Assembly (NCBI GenBank): GCA_016165875.1
Contig: JABBOT010000014.1
Span: 15,730,931 to 15,794,930 of the forward strand
Source of the DNA: Acanthopleura granulata
Lineage: Eukaryota; Mollusca; Polyplacophora; Chitonida; Chitonidae
Direction of reading: 5' to 3'
Length of the DNA: 64,000 bases
The notes beneath the pieces are model-generated. The model saw only the letters and a list, made by a program, of their open reading frames with translations. It was not told the origin of the DNA and ran no database searches. Numbering within the stretch: position 1 is the first letter of the stretch; each line of letters begins with the position of its first letter. This document shows, piece after piece, positions 1 through 10,509 of the stretch. A program made the position numbers and the translations under genes.

Positions 1-587
1 TCCCAAAAACCGTTACGGTGCACGCCAGTCACGTCTTTCTCACATCTGGGGGTTCAAACGCCTAAGATGTTTTAGCCCAAAGACGGGTGTGGTATTGCAG
101 AAGGCTTGCATGCCTAAGATGGGCGACCAGTTCCCACAGGCCTATGGGAAGCACTTCCCAGTGGAAAAAGGCCTCCAGAGTCCCAAAGCGAATGCATGAA
201 AAAAGAAAATTAAAACCCTACGGGACTCCGGGGAACGTGGCACCGGTTTCGCACTTTTTTACTTTAATAAATCAGTATTTTAGGGGACTCCAACTAATCC
301 GTCAGTTGGAGTCTGGCGGCCCGGCCTCAAGTATTTTACCATTGAGGCCTGGCAACACAGAGCAATATAAATCATGTAATTTATCATTGAGTCTCGTAAT
401 TTCATCTGTCTGATCTTCTAGAGCGTTGTGAAGTTTGTGTATCATCCATACAGCTAGTCTCCACCTGATCCCAATTGCCGTCACAGTGAATACATTGGAT
501 AAGCGTGATGGACACATCTTATAGCCGATTTGCGAGTAATACTACAATTATATGGAACGCCGGTATTCGACCTCTTTGTCCAGAAGT
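1..587. other. Left edge, no assigned gene
   Basis: No gene can be assigned here. A 71-codon open stretch on the minus strand (517-302) has a heptad-like charged tail (ALEDQTDEITRLNDKL) and could be a remnant of another gene of the adjoining virus-like element, since it lies downstream on the same strand. It has no recognisable domain. Short plus-strand open frames here look like chance. Confidence 0.4.
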
Positions 588-1580
588 TCAATTGAGGGAT
601 AGTCTTGTCATCAGTGTCACTCGCGCCTCGCCTCCTTCCTCCTGCACTAGTTCGTCTTTCGTTTTGTTATCGAATGAAATGGAGTTATGTACTGTGTCCG
701 CTCGAATCTGCTGTTTCATTTCTCGGTATTTCTCGAATTCACCGAGTATTAACCGAAACTCGGTATCCAAAATTTTACTGGCAATTAGCGCTGTAGAGAC
801 GTGGTCTGTGATGATATTAAGCCTATCCCCGGCCAGTAAGTGAATCTCATTGTGTTTCTTACCTTTGACACACAGACGCCGGCTTACAAACTTACTCATC
901 CAAATGAGAAGGCCGCATACTAAGGCCGTGTCTTCCATGTCTATAGCGCTAGGAGTCGCAATTATCGTGAACAACGCTCCGACTCTGCCGACGCCCAGAC
1001 TCATGCTTACCGTAAGTAGCGTGGTAACAATGCCATCAACTGCGCTTACTGCCCTATGGTATTTTTTGCATAGAGCAGCTTTGGCATCTCTCTCGCTTTC
1101 CAATTCCTTTTTCAGAGAGCTAATATATTGTAATCTATGCTCGTGCGAATCTTCAGTCGGGGGTGGGGTGCAGAAGGATCTAATCCTGGATACAGCTGGG
1201 GCAATTTTTTGTAGACGCCGTCAGAATGTTTAATTCTAAATCCGATATAACTTCAGCCTTTCTTCTCAACCGTACCAACTGAATGCCATGATCTAGATTT
1301 ATTCGATCCACACGCACCACGCCTGGACATTGCCTAACATAGTCTCGACCTTGTTAGATCTCGGAGGCATTTTGACAACGATCGTGACGTTTACACCCAC
1401 ATGTTCTTTCAGCCACTTAATCCTGAAGCCAAGGGTGTCGAAGGGGCCGGGAACTGGATTAGGATCGAATATAGTATCCAAAATGATCACGGAATGTGGA
1501 GGTAGCATTTTAATGGGAAATGGTGTGTTGATGCCGAGAAAAGATGCTGCCTCTGGACTTACTCCGATAATATAGCCCCC
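588..1580 (-). pseudogene. Polinton-associated membrane protein, broken
   Basis: Read right to left, three pieces in different frames line up as one gene of about 330 codons. The first, at 1508-1299, contains LPPHSVIILDTIFDP and later FRIKWLKEH. A charged helical stretch near 1165-1105 contains LKKELESERDAKAAL. An open 171-codon stretch at 1103-588 has two hydrophobic segments (around GALFTIIATP and TALVCGLLIW) and a charged helical tail. I recognise the pieces as resembling an uncharacterised protein often encoded in invertebrate Maverick/Polinton elements; its function is not known. The hydrophobic pair suggests membrane association. Frameshifts near 1100-1300 and stops make it a pseudogene. 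It lies downstream of, and on the same strand as, the next two pseudogenes, as in a co-oriented viral gene block. Confidence 0.5.
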
Positions 1581-1589
1581 TTCCGGTCA

Positions 1590-2500
1590 TTTCATCACGT
1601 GGACTGGATATGAAACTGATCTGGTTGCACTATATGTGACCGACCGGCCGCGTAAATGACGCCAACTAAGGCGATAACCACAGGCTAAGTACTTTCGGCT
1701 GACCAGCTCACGGCCTTGCCTAATGTGCTGAGGAGCCCAAAAACGATGCCCCCCTATACTATCTGGGATATCCGCGGCGGCGTTACCGGCGAGCTTAGCT
1801 AGAAGCCTGCCCGGGGCGCACACTTGCTTGTTTACCCATTCCTTAACAGCACCCGTCGGCTGGGTTGCTGGGGCTGGTAGGGCAAGTGCCGCACCACCAG
1901 TTACCACACGGACCAGGACCCAACGCAGTTAGGATGTTGGCTATGGTGACTCCTGTTCGAGGAACAAAGTCCGAAGACGTTCGGCAAGAGTTGTGCCCTC
2001 ATGAAGAACGCGGCTGATCGTTTCCCTGATCAGATTGATTTGTGTGCGCAGATCTGCATCTCTCGCGGAGACGACCTCGAGGCGAGATGCTCTTTCATTC
2101 CGAAGTGCTCGCAATTCTTCTGCAATGCGTCGCATGGAGAACTCATCGGTGGCTTCATCAAGTTATTTTTCTTTGAAAGTAATGCGCTCGTCCAGTGCAG
2201 TCAGTCTAGCAAGGTTGTGTTTTCCTCTCTGACGGTCTTCGGTGTCTTATTAATGCACAGCAGGTCACGGAGGAGCAGTGGGGGTTCAGCATATGTGCTG
2301 AGAGCCCCCTCTATCTGAGATTCAGTCATCTTTAAGCAACCACTACTACGTCCAACTCCACTTTGAGCTGCTGGAGACTCACTCGCAAACGGCCTTCTGA
2401 GGCCATCGAGACGAAAACGATGGCACACAGACAATCCTTCAGTGTTCCATGCCAATCTGTTGGCCTTCATGAGCAAAAGCTCCATTTTGGAGTTGGTGTT
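1590..2500 (-). pseudogene. Polinton-associated coiled-coil/membrane protein, broken
   Basis: Four consecutive pieces on the minus strand fit one gene. They are a 94-codon N-terminal piece (2485-2201), a charged alpha-helical piece with RIAEELRALRNERASRL (2135-1941), an alanine/proline-rich linker followed by GAVKEWVNKQ (1907-1780), and a hydrophobic segment VVIALVGVIYAAG in another frame (about 1680-1630). Frame changes are needed near 2225, 1935 and 1780, and in-frame stops are present. The order coiled coil, Ala/Pro linker, amphipathic helix, transmembrane segment is what I recall for an uncharacterised protein of invertebrate Maverick/Polinton elements. No enzymatic motif is visible. It sits between the large replication-type gene (2700-6093) and the 588-1580 pseudogene, all transcribed leftward. 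Confidence 0.55.
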
Positions 2501-2712
2501 CGCTATCTGTACCAGCCCGGCGAGCTAGAGGGTGGTCGCCGTCGCGCGACTGATCCAATGTGGTCAGTAGATGTGTAGAGGCTCGAACCGTCGGTAACTA
2601 AACGTGACGAGCCTGTGTTGTACTATCTGCTAAATGACCCCCAGCAAGGGGTTTCTCCGCGAGAAACTACTCGTGGTGCCCGGCGACTCTCATCCTCTGC
2701 CGGATGGAATCC

Positions 2713-2907
2713 TCAGGTGATGAGAACTGCGCATCTCCTTTTTCCATTGCACTCGAGAGACGTCAACCTGATGTTATCATTACTGTGGCTGCTGAAATCG
2801 TCCAACCAGTCCACACTGAACTGCTGGGTATCCTCTTGCTGGTAAGCCCATAGCAGATTAACATTGCACGCGGCAAAGCCGTTATTTTGCTGCTCCTTGA
2901 GATGCAA
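2713..2907 (-). other. HNH-like endonuclease domain of the fusion gene, zinc ligands eroded
   Basis: A 64-codon open stretch has the HNH layout: an AACN knuckle start, LLWAYQQED, a central FSVDWLDD where HNH enzymes carry the D/H core, then NDNIRLTSLECNGKRR as the second knuckle. HNH domains of this type normally have two C-x2-C pairs. Here only one cysteine of each pair remains (F-A-A-C and S-L-E-C), so zinc binding would be lost. It follows helicase motif V on the same strand, which supports it being the C-terminal domain of the large fusion gene. Confidence 0.5.
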
Positions 2908-5790
2908 GATGTGATGGACCTACAGGTTAAACCTGAGTCCCTTGGCTTTCTCCTAGCGCTTCCTCTATAAGATTTTGCGGAGCTGTTGCTCGGTAAGATC
3001 TCTTCCGTCGGAACCCTCCTGGCGGGGTGGGGGCAGATTACTGGCTGAGAGCTGTCTGAGGTGCCCTTCTGTTGATACGGCAAAGTAGCCAAGGTTTGAC
3101 CACTCGAGGTAATCGTCGATGATCAAGATTTTTGGGGGTCATTGATGGTGATACCATGGCTCGAGTGAACAGTGAGGGCATAACAAAAGCGCCTGTTATC
3201 AGTTTGAATAGCCACCTCCGCTGCCTCTATGCTGACATTGACGATGTGGTTGAGTACGCGCTCTTCCCAGCGGTCCGTGCCCGGGACAGGGACTTGTATG
3301 TTTTGCATCTTTTGGGTTTTACAGCACGGCGGTGGGGCGTCTGGGAAGTGGACCTTTTTGCGCTGGAATAACAGCACCTGTGCTCGGTCACGGACTTCTG
3401 TCTCTTCGACCCACTGGTAGTAGTTAACCTTCTGACACAGCTAGTTGTGTGGCATCTCGCCAGCAATCGGGGATTGTTGACGCTGATCGCCGCAGCAGAT
3501 GACTTGGACACCCCTGTGTTCGAGCCAATCGAGGAAGGTTTACAGAATAAGGTCGGGGCTCGATGCATAACTCGTCCCAGATGATGACGCTCCCGATGAA
3601 CTTCTGGCCCGTCCATTCCGGGGTCTGGTCAGTCGGTCATAGCGACGTGGTACAGAAGAGTCTGGCATATCTGTTCCCTGTCTTCGGTATTCGGGCTTAG
3701 TGAGGTACGCTACATGTTCCATGGGCATGGATGGCTTTTCTCTCTTGTCGCACCAGTTGGCTGAGGCAGCTGGGGGAAGACGCGTTATCCCTGTGAGACA
3801 ATGGACACAACAGGCTTCGCAGCAGCTGCAGGCCTTGGGAGCCACATACGCCTCAATCCCTTCGAGCTTGTGCAGTGCTTCTTTCTTCATATAAATGGAA
3901 TCGGTTGCCACCCGGACAGCTTGCTCTGATTCGAACCTCCAGAGCATAGAGAGGAGGTTGATGTGGTGATAGGTCAACAAAGATGCCCTTAAGTGAGTGT
4001 ACTGGGGCTGGGAGCCATCGTAGCATGTGAGGATGTGGCCGAGGGGCATTTCATTGGTGCTCCGTTTTTCTTCAGCTTTGCTGCTCTGCGTGAATTTGCC
4101 GATCATACTGCTGTTACGGTATTCAGGGAGCCATGCCTGCTTCACCTACCCTGAGGGACTTCAGGAGGCCTTTTTTGCCTCTTTCACGAAGGCAAGGAGC
4201 TGCGTTAGGGCCTATCCACTCTCAGCGAAATGCTTCCCAAACCGCGCGAGGATGTAAAGATGACAGTCTGCGAACCCCCACTCCTGGACCTCGGCGAAGC
4301 CTGTGCCGGTGTCTTTGGGGAGGGGGCCATTGATGGGTATACGGGTCATGCGGTGGGTTACGTGTCCGAAACGTTCAAAGTGGGGCCTAGCTTCGCCTTT
4401 TCCCTGAAAGGAGGCCGGGTAGCAGGCTTTCATGTCGATGGTGCAGATGTCCCTCGTGTCGTAGTCTATCGTGTTCCAGAGCCCGCCGTGGCCATGCTAG
4501 ACGCAGGCCTGCTCGATATCGTCGAGTACACTGGCTGGGATTGGCTTTCAGTCGTTCTTTTCTTTCGCCATGATGCTGTCTGCGTGGTTCTCGCCGGATG
4601 CCGTCTCGGCCCATTCAGGGATACCTAACGTGGTGCAGATAGCTTGGAGCATCTCGTGGGCCCCCCTGTGTGCTGTAGGTGCGGCCGTCCTGTAGCACGA
4701 ACTGGTCGCCGTCAAGTTGCCTGTCTTGCCCACCCAGCAGCCAGACAGGTAAGGGCTCAGCCTGGGTAACTTGCCGGATGGCCTGCCAGACGTCGCCCTC
4801 ATAGATGTGGACCTTTCTGCTTTCGGGAAAGTGGAGATCTTTAGAACAAGCGTGGCCATTGAAGCAGATCAGCTCTATTTTACATCTGATTCCGTTGCCA
4901 CCGAACTGTTACTTCCCACTGCTGTATATGTCCTCGCCAACAATTCCCCGCCTGATGATTAGCCTCTTAAAAACACTTTGCAGTTCAGCCACATTATCGA
5001 CCGGAGCGCCCTTTTAATGCACCCTCTAATCCCACTCTTCTAGCTGCCGTCAGCCGTTGACCCCTCAAGGCTCCCTCAAAGTACTTCACCACTCTCTGGG
5101 CCACACAGTTGAGGTTGCCATCTCTTCACAGAGCGCGGTTGGCAGGGTCTCTGACATACACAACCACTGTGATAGGATAGGCGTTTTGACACCGTGTCGA
5201 TTCCAGTAAGAGTGCCTGGTTTGGTATCCCTCAAGATCTCGATGACACTCTGTCCCTTCTTCCTCTCAGCCCGAGCTGGATTAAACTTGTCTTCAATAAC
5301 CCAGTCACCTTCGTTACGGTCACGCAAGAACTTGATTCGGAGTAAGAACTCGTCCCCCACCCCCGCCAGAAAACGCCGTGAGAAGCTGAGCTGCCCTCTT
5401 GTCCGAGATGCGAGTGTCCAAGGTCAGTCGGCTGGCTATAACATGTATACCATCAGCGATTTCAATATCGCCAATATCGAGTGGGTCCTCTGCTTCCACC
5501 GGCCACGTGGAGAAGTCGGCAGTGGCGCCATGAGCTGCAAAATCGTCTTTGGCTTCGTTCAGAATCTCAACCCAGTCTTAAGCCAGGGGCTAGACCGTTG
5601 GAGGGATGTGACCATCTATGTCGATGAATGACTATTGTGGCCTCAACGGCCGATGGAGGCGGTTTTTGGACGTCTTCCGGAATAGGTTCATCGAGAAAAT
5701 ACCCAGGGTCTTACTCTGCAAGAATCTCGTCGATCAAATCATCCATAGTAGTCACGTTGTTGAATGGGTATGTCGCTAACACGAGATTGT

Positions 5791-6093
5791 CTAAATGTGA
5801 TTTCGAACTACAAGAAATGTATTCGTTACTAAATCGGACTGGCTTTTGGATTTCTTCTTCAGGGCTATATGTTGGTGGCGAATTTCATCTCGCGCACAGG
5901 CCCGACAGATTTCTATTTCTCTCCAAATCTCCTTACCGCACGACCGATATATCGCGGGAGTTTTGCTGCCTTTGCGGATTTTGGGTAGGTGGGCTTGGCA
6001 GTATTCCCCTCGGCAACTTTTCCCGAAGATCTCTAGCTCATCCACTTTCAACCATGCACATTTGCTATGACCCTTCATGTAGCTGAACAGCAT
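5791..6093 (-). other. Cys-rich zinc-binding-like N-terminal domain of the fusion gene
   Basis: This open stretch of 100 codons begins at a Met and contains CAWLKVDELEIFGKSCRG, CQAHLPKIRKGSK, a CGKE and a CRACARDE pair, spaced like successive zinc-ligand pairs. It is followed in the same direction by MDDLIDEILAE-type acidic sequence near 5745-5715 and then by the rest of the large gene. It may be the true N terminus of that gene or a small separate nucleic-acid-binding protein just upstream. The stop at 5791 may be a mutation rather than a natural end. Confidence 0.45.
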
Positions 6094-6899
6094 ATGCCTT
6101 GATCTGTAGCAGAAAATAGTCGGAACACGCGCTGGGAGGCTCGTCGGATCTTGGGGGTGAGGGCTCCCATTAGCTAGTGCATTCGCCCTCCCTGCTACTC
6201 TGTGTTATATATAGCGAACCCAGAAGTATATGAGCTCTGGGCTATATCTATTGCACAAAACGCGCCGGTAATACCGACTGGCCCTTAATCGTAGCCCGAA
6301 AATGGCAGCTGCGTCCTGCATTACCTGTAGATTCCGAACCTATACCCTAGGTTGTACGACATCTCGCTCCGTACGCCCGGTATGGGATATATGGCTGTGC
6401 TCCTTGCCTCACCTGGTAATTATGCTGCTCACAATACACGCCGGAAATACGTCCAAACCTCTGCACACCCTTTCACAGGTTAGATTCGACCCTCGCATTA
6501 ACCACCGCGCACCTCTCTCGATCCAATACGGTCTTTATGTTTTAATTCTGTTTTCTAAATGTGGGTTTTGAGTAGTTCTCTAACAGAGGTTCGCCCCGGA
6601 TTTTTAGCTACTAGTCTTGCGAGCTATGTTATGTTTTCACCGTTTGGGTAGGACAACAACTGGGCCGGCGAGCGGTTTTAATTTTCTTTTTCGTTTCATG
6701 CAAAGAAGAAAATCCCAGGATAGCATCACTAATGTATTAGTAAGAGCCCGGGTGCTTATAGCGGGGTAGGTGCTTTATTGCGGGCAACACGTCAGCACAG
6801 TCCTTCGGTGTCACGTGACCGTGAAAAGACTTGGTTAGCCAAACAGGAGTCCTGTACGCTTCATCACCCAGCTCGCCGACACCACCCCCGTAAGAGAGT
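6094..6899. other. Intergenic region between leftward and rightward blocks
   Basis: About 800 bases lie between the start of the leftward gene block and the integrase of the rightward block. Divergent promoters would be expected here. I see no domain, no convincing promoter motif and no repeat. The 89-codon plus-strand open frame at 6302-6571 has no recognisable feature. Confidence 0.5.
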
Positions 6900-7605
6900 T
6901 ATACCAGGGGGACAGACAGTCAGTTGCAAGGTGATTTGGTGGATGTGAGTAAAATAGCCAAATACAATGGTTCCAACCGCTACCTGCTTACGTGCATTCA
7001 TATTCTCTCCAAATACGCCTGGGTAGTAACCGTTCCGACCAAGAGAGGTACCAGTCTTATTGAAGCGTTTCAAAGAATTTTCAAGCTTGGAAAAAATCCA
7101 TTATATTTGTAAACAGACGAAGGCAAGGAGTTTCTCAACAAAGCGTCTCAGGCATTTTTATAGGAGCATGGGGTGTTTTATTTCTACACTTTCAGCACGA
7201 AATCCGGGCTATATTATATAGCTCTATACAGCCCTGGTGCATGTAGAGGATTTATCAGTATAAAGTAGGAGGCCTCGTTCGGATTAGTAAAGTCAAGTGA
7301 ACTTTTAAGAAATCTTACCTACTTGACAGGAGTTAAGAAATTTTCCGCGTTGTAGCGCGTCATCCCAGGGAATCTGTGGTGTATACATTAGCGGATCTGA
7401 GTGGAGAACAACTCGTGGGAACATTTTGCTAAACAGAACTTCAACCCGTTAAGATAACAATCGATAGGTACTATCGTGGAGACTGTATTAGACAGCAAAA
7501 AGGAGCGTGGCAAAACATATTACTTGGTGAAATGGGGAGGATGGCCTCCTGGTTTTAATTCGTGGGTGCCAGAGACAGACATGAAGAGTATTTTAAAACA
7601 GTCTT
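6900..7605 (+). pseudogene. Polinton-type DDE integrase with chromodomain, broken
   Basis: An rve-type integrase core starts near 6925 with GDLVDVSKIAKYNGSNRYLL, containing the first catalytic Asp, and HILSKYAWVVTVPTKRG. A TAA at about 7110-7112 interrupts the frame just before TDEGKEFLNK, which carries the second Asp. The region expected to hold the catalytic Glu (7180-7320) is unreadable through frameshifts and apparent deletion. Further on, YYLVKWGGW and SWVPETDM at about 7510-7590 form a recognisable chromodomain, the usual C-terminal module of Maverick/Polinton integrases. The N-terminal zinc domain was not found. The gene opens the rightward block. Only fragments remain and it cannot encode an active enzyme. 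Confidence 0.75.
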
Positions 7606-7649
7606 CATCCTACCTGTGCCAGTCTCCCTTCGCGATGCCTAATTGAATA

Positions 7650-8300
7650 AACGATTGCGTACAAAGCCTGCGTGAGAATAAAGATCCCACTCTTTTCGTG
7701 GCCGGAGTGCTGTTATATATCGGATTGCTAGTAGGCGGACTGACAGGTGATTTAACAGCCCAACTAACCGAGGATAAATACTTGTTACATTTCCTGTAAA
7801 AGCAATTGAACAAAACGCTGTTTGACGAGTTCTACCGGTCATTGGAAATTGACTCTAGTGGACAAGTCCCGCTCGCCATTTACCGGCCTAATAGACCATT
7901 CACGGCGAACTTTGTTACCCCAATAGCTAGTCAGCCTTCTATTCTGGTGCCTAGCCCCACGGGGAGGCCACATTACCAAAGACCAGACAATCCAACCAGT
8001 ACTATTCGTATTAGCGATATTACTGAGCAAACTAAGCGGAAGTCTACATTACCAAAGAGTACCATCTCACCTGCGGGAGTGAATTCATCTAAACACAGCC
8101 CCATAGCTTACCAGGCCTATCCTCGTTATAGTATTAGAGATATTACTAGTACTATCACACCTACAGAGCGAACTATGCCCAAGTCTACATTACCACAGAC
8201 TGAGCATACCAGCTCATCTGCGGACGTGAATTCATCTCAACTCAGCCCCGTACCTTACCTGCTCTATCCTCTTCAATCTCGGACAATTTCTTTCGGCTGG
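7650..8300 (+). pseudogene. Membrane-anchored Pro/Ser/Thr-rich protein with an internal duplication
   Basis: A hydrophobic segment (LFVAGVLLYIGLLVGGLTG, about 7687-7745) is followed in the same frame, after a TAA at about 7798, by an open stretch from 7806. This is rich in Pro, Ser and Thr and carries two copies of a roughly 47-codon unit. The units begin at KSTLPK (about 8039) and KSTLPQ (about 8180) and share VNSS, LSP or HSP, and YP positions. I do not recognise the family. The position between integrase and packaging ATPase is where Polintons carry poorly conserved accessory or virion genes. The open frame runs to 8390, but the part after about 8310 overlaps the ATPase remnant in another frame. 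Confidence 0.45.
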
Positions 8301-8309
8301 ACTGTCTCG

Positions 8310-8820
8310 CCAGACCCATGGGTGTACGATGGGGCCACCCATTTACCTGTCTTGTCAGCCGACCGTCGAGGAGTGGTATATCGATCTTAGTCGAACGTGT
8401 CAAAGAGTATGCTCGCGAACTTATCCTTCCATCTCCATAGCGTGTAGTATGGTGTTACGGTGAATGACAGCCTATGTACGCTACCTTGCCGAATGTTGAA
8501 TTTCAAGAAGGAGTACCTAGTCCCACAATATTTATCCCCCGGGAGCGTACTCTAGTGATTGTTGACGATCTTATATCCGAAGCGGATGGACGCTTAACAG
8601 CGCTCTTTACCAAGGGAAGTCACCATCGTGTGATCTGCGTCGTGCATCTGGTTAACAAAAGCAAAGACCATGGGCTTAAAGGCTCACTACTTGGTAGTAT
8701 TTAAAGAAACCTCGAGGTACGTCTCAAATCACTCCCATCGCAAAGCAAATGGTCCCAGGTAAAACTCATTACGACGTCTCATGGGAAAAAAAATGGCCCT
8801 AGTCGAGCCCCGTTTGTTGA
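8310..8820 (+). pseudogene. FtsK/HerA-type genome-packaging ATPase (A32-like), broken
   Basis: The clearest part is Walker B, TLVIVDDL at about 8549-8572, followed by a basic and polar helix and a hydrophobic strand (HHRVICVVHLV) as in A32-like packaging ATPases. The upstream frame at 8325-8380 holds the Walker A position, but the P-loop lysine is gone (LVSRPSRSG instead of GxxxxGK[ST]). Two stops separate it from the 76-codon open stretch at 8474-8704. Downstream, pieces matching the usual C-terminal part lie in other frames, for example AHYLVVFK near 8685 and SQITPIAKQM near 8730. At least two frameshifts are needed after Walker B. This ATPase type would pump DNA into the capsid. Confidence 0.65.
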
Positions 8821-8854
8821 AGATATTGATTCTCCCGATTTCGCCTAACCCCGT

Positions 8855-9382
8855 TCCGTTTACTGTCAAAGCACTCAACACATTAGAGGGTGATACGGCA
8901 AGCATTTTACAGAATAGAACATTGTGAAATGGGGATAAAATTCATCAGTACCAACAAGTCCTTCAACGTTATTTGACATCTCTAAATCAGTATCAGCAAA
9001 GTCTCATGCCGCCCAGGTCACCCACAGCCCTACCCGTGCCTTCACCTGCTACACCCGCGCCCGCTCAGGCAGCCTCACCCGTACCTTCATTCCTGTCTGC
9101 ACCAGCAGCACCTACACCCGCTCAGCTGTGGAGGAAGGAAAAGAGAAGGAAGAAACGGGCTTAGGAGAAAAACACGAAGATATGTTTACACCTCATAGAC
9201 CAAAGGCTTCAATTCCAGCTTCCCAGTCTAAGAACTGTAAAACAAAGCCCAAAACAAGGAGGGAGTGGGAACGGCGCCGACGGCAGCAGCATACTCCCAT
9301 CCCAACAAAGGCATCTCCTCGCACTAGTTCACGGTCCCGACGTAAAATCACCCAACCACCGCGGTGGTCTCCCTATTAAAAG
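8855..9382 (+). pseudogene. Polinton-associated coiled-coil, proline-rich basic protein
   Basis: An N-terminal helical stretch (LEGDTASILQNRTL) meets a TGA near 8929, then continues with QYQQVLQRYLTSLNQYQQ. It leads into a low-complexity Pro/Ala/Ser region with three PxPAPxQ-like blocks (9000-9125). One frameshift near 9128 moves into a strongly basic tail (KTRREWERRRRQQ) ending in a TAA at about 9379. The mix of short coiled coil, proline linker and Arg-rich tail suggests a nucleic-acid or virion scaffold role, but this is inference. I recall similar proteins directly after the ATPase in invertebrate Polintons. Function is unknown. Confidence 0.45.
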
Positions 9383-9429
9383 CACAGTTTCTCACACTGA
9401 GTTAGTTTGACTCCGAGATGTGGGATAAA

Positions 9430-10140
9430 CAGCAAGCGTTACAAGGCTTTGCCTAGCAATAGCTCGTTTGACTATTTTCAAGACAACAGGTTAGCAAATT
9501 ACATCACCCAACTGCCTAGACCGATTCATCTCTCGGGCGATTGGGAATGTGACCTGGTTGAAATACCGCACTCTCGATTGTGACCTAATGTCGGACGCGG
9601 TGAGATCCTGTTTACGGTGTACGGGGAATGAACTCGCTACGACTATGTTGCACTACCCAAAGCCTATTACCCGACACCAGAAGACCTCAACGCGCGATTG
9701 ATGGCTAGCACTAAGCCTTCTTTTATGCCTAAACCCGCAGACCAACTTTTGTTTTGGTACAATAAACGTCATCAAATATATACACTAAAATATAAATCAC
9801 GCCAACGTGTGGGCTTTAGTCCGCGCTTACAGGAAATTTTTGGTTTCAACCTTTCGGACACTACACTTGTAGTAAATGGTGCGGAATTGACGCACTTTGG
9901 TTCAAATTGCATGAATCGGATGGTCCCAACCCTTTATGTGTATTCAGATGTGCTCGAAACTCGTGCAGTCAGGAATACTTTAGCCCAACTACTTCGTGCG
10001 GTAACGATCCGCGGAGAGTCTGCAGATCACGTTACCAAGTCCTTTTCACATATCAGATATATTCCTATGCTGAAGAAGGATTTTTTCATCCATCGAAATA
10101 GATATTAGGGACGACACAGACCGGTCTGCTTCAGTTTTTA
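9430..10140 (+). pseudogene. Probable virion protein of a Maverick/Polinton element
   Basis: This is the best-preserved gene of the rightward block: one open stretch of 136 codons (9698-10108) with upstream and downstream extensions. Upstream, FDYFQDNRLANYITQLPR and GDWECDLVEIPHS (9470-9570) are in frame apart from two stops. Downstream, a frame change near 10080 leads to DIRDDTDRSASVF, the expected end. I recognise the layout (a DYF-DN-L start, a W-E-LVEI strand, a HxRYIPM-like region and an IRDDT end) as a conserved protein found next to the capsid gene in many invertebrate Polintons. Its exact structural role is not known to me. It directly precedes a short basic ORF and the capsid-type gene. 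Confidence 0.55.
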
Positions 10141-10150
10141 TCTCCAAACA

Positions 10151-10357
10151 GTGGGGAAAGCAGTGCTAGGAACCGCCTTGGGGACTGTGTTTCGCCGCAA
10201 GTTGCCCCAGGAAGCTCTCAAACAACGTGTTAAGGCCACTGGTAAAGAGCTGTTATGGAATGCTAATCGTGCGCTCATGACCAAATCCCACAATATCTAC
10301 AGCCCGGCCAGCGGCACCGCCCGCCGGGTAAACGGGCTCACCCCAGGTCTATAAAAC
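10151..10357 (+). CDS. Short basic ORF between virion and capsid genes
   Basis: This is a 67-codon open frame starting with MGKAVLGTALG. It has a small hydrophobic Gly/Ala start and a basic middle (RRKLPQEALKQRVKATGK). It lies in the block where adenovirus-like and Polinton elements often carry small basic or membrane-lytic virion peptides, but no diagnostic motif is visible. It may be intact, or the tail of a longer broken gene. No function is claimed. Confidence 0.35.
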
Positions 10358-10509
10358 GTCCTGGTCCGCGTCGTCCCGCCAATTGGCTTAAGAGGCATAT
10401 TGGATCACAGACGGCGATCTGCCAAGCCTCCCAGAGATATATTTCTATAACTCCTGCCACGGCTTTACCTCATGCGAAATCCTGTCCGTAAGTGAGCAGT
10501 AGATTGGTG

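Larger units (their letters stand above)
2700..6093 (-). pseudogene. Polymerase-helicase-HNH fusion protein of a virus-like element, broken
   Basis: This is the largest gene of the relic, about 1,100 codons if repaired, split over all three frames. In order from the N terminus: a Cys-rich zinc-binding-like domain (6093-5791); an unassigned region with an open piece at 5360-5076; a family B polymerase-like palm with motif A as IDMKACYP (about 4445-4420) and motif C as VATDSIY (about 3920-3900); SF1 helicase motifs II (VIIWDEL, about 3590-3570), III (VICCGDQ, about 3500-3480) and V (TVHSSHG, about 3170-3150); and an HNH-like module (2907-2713). The ATP-binding P-loop is not seen: sequence passes near 3650 directly from the end of the polymerase part to the DE box, so a deletion removed motif I. 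Function is inferred as element replication. The colinear order argues for one polypeptide, but two adjacent genes cannot be excluded. Confidence 0.6.
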
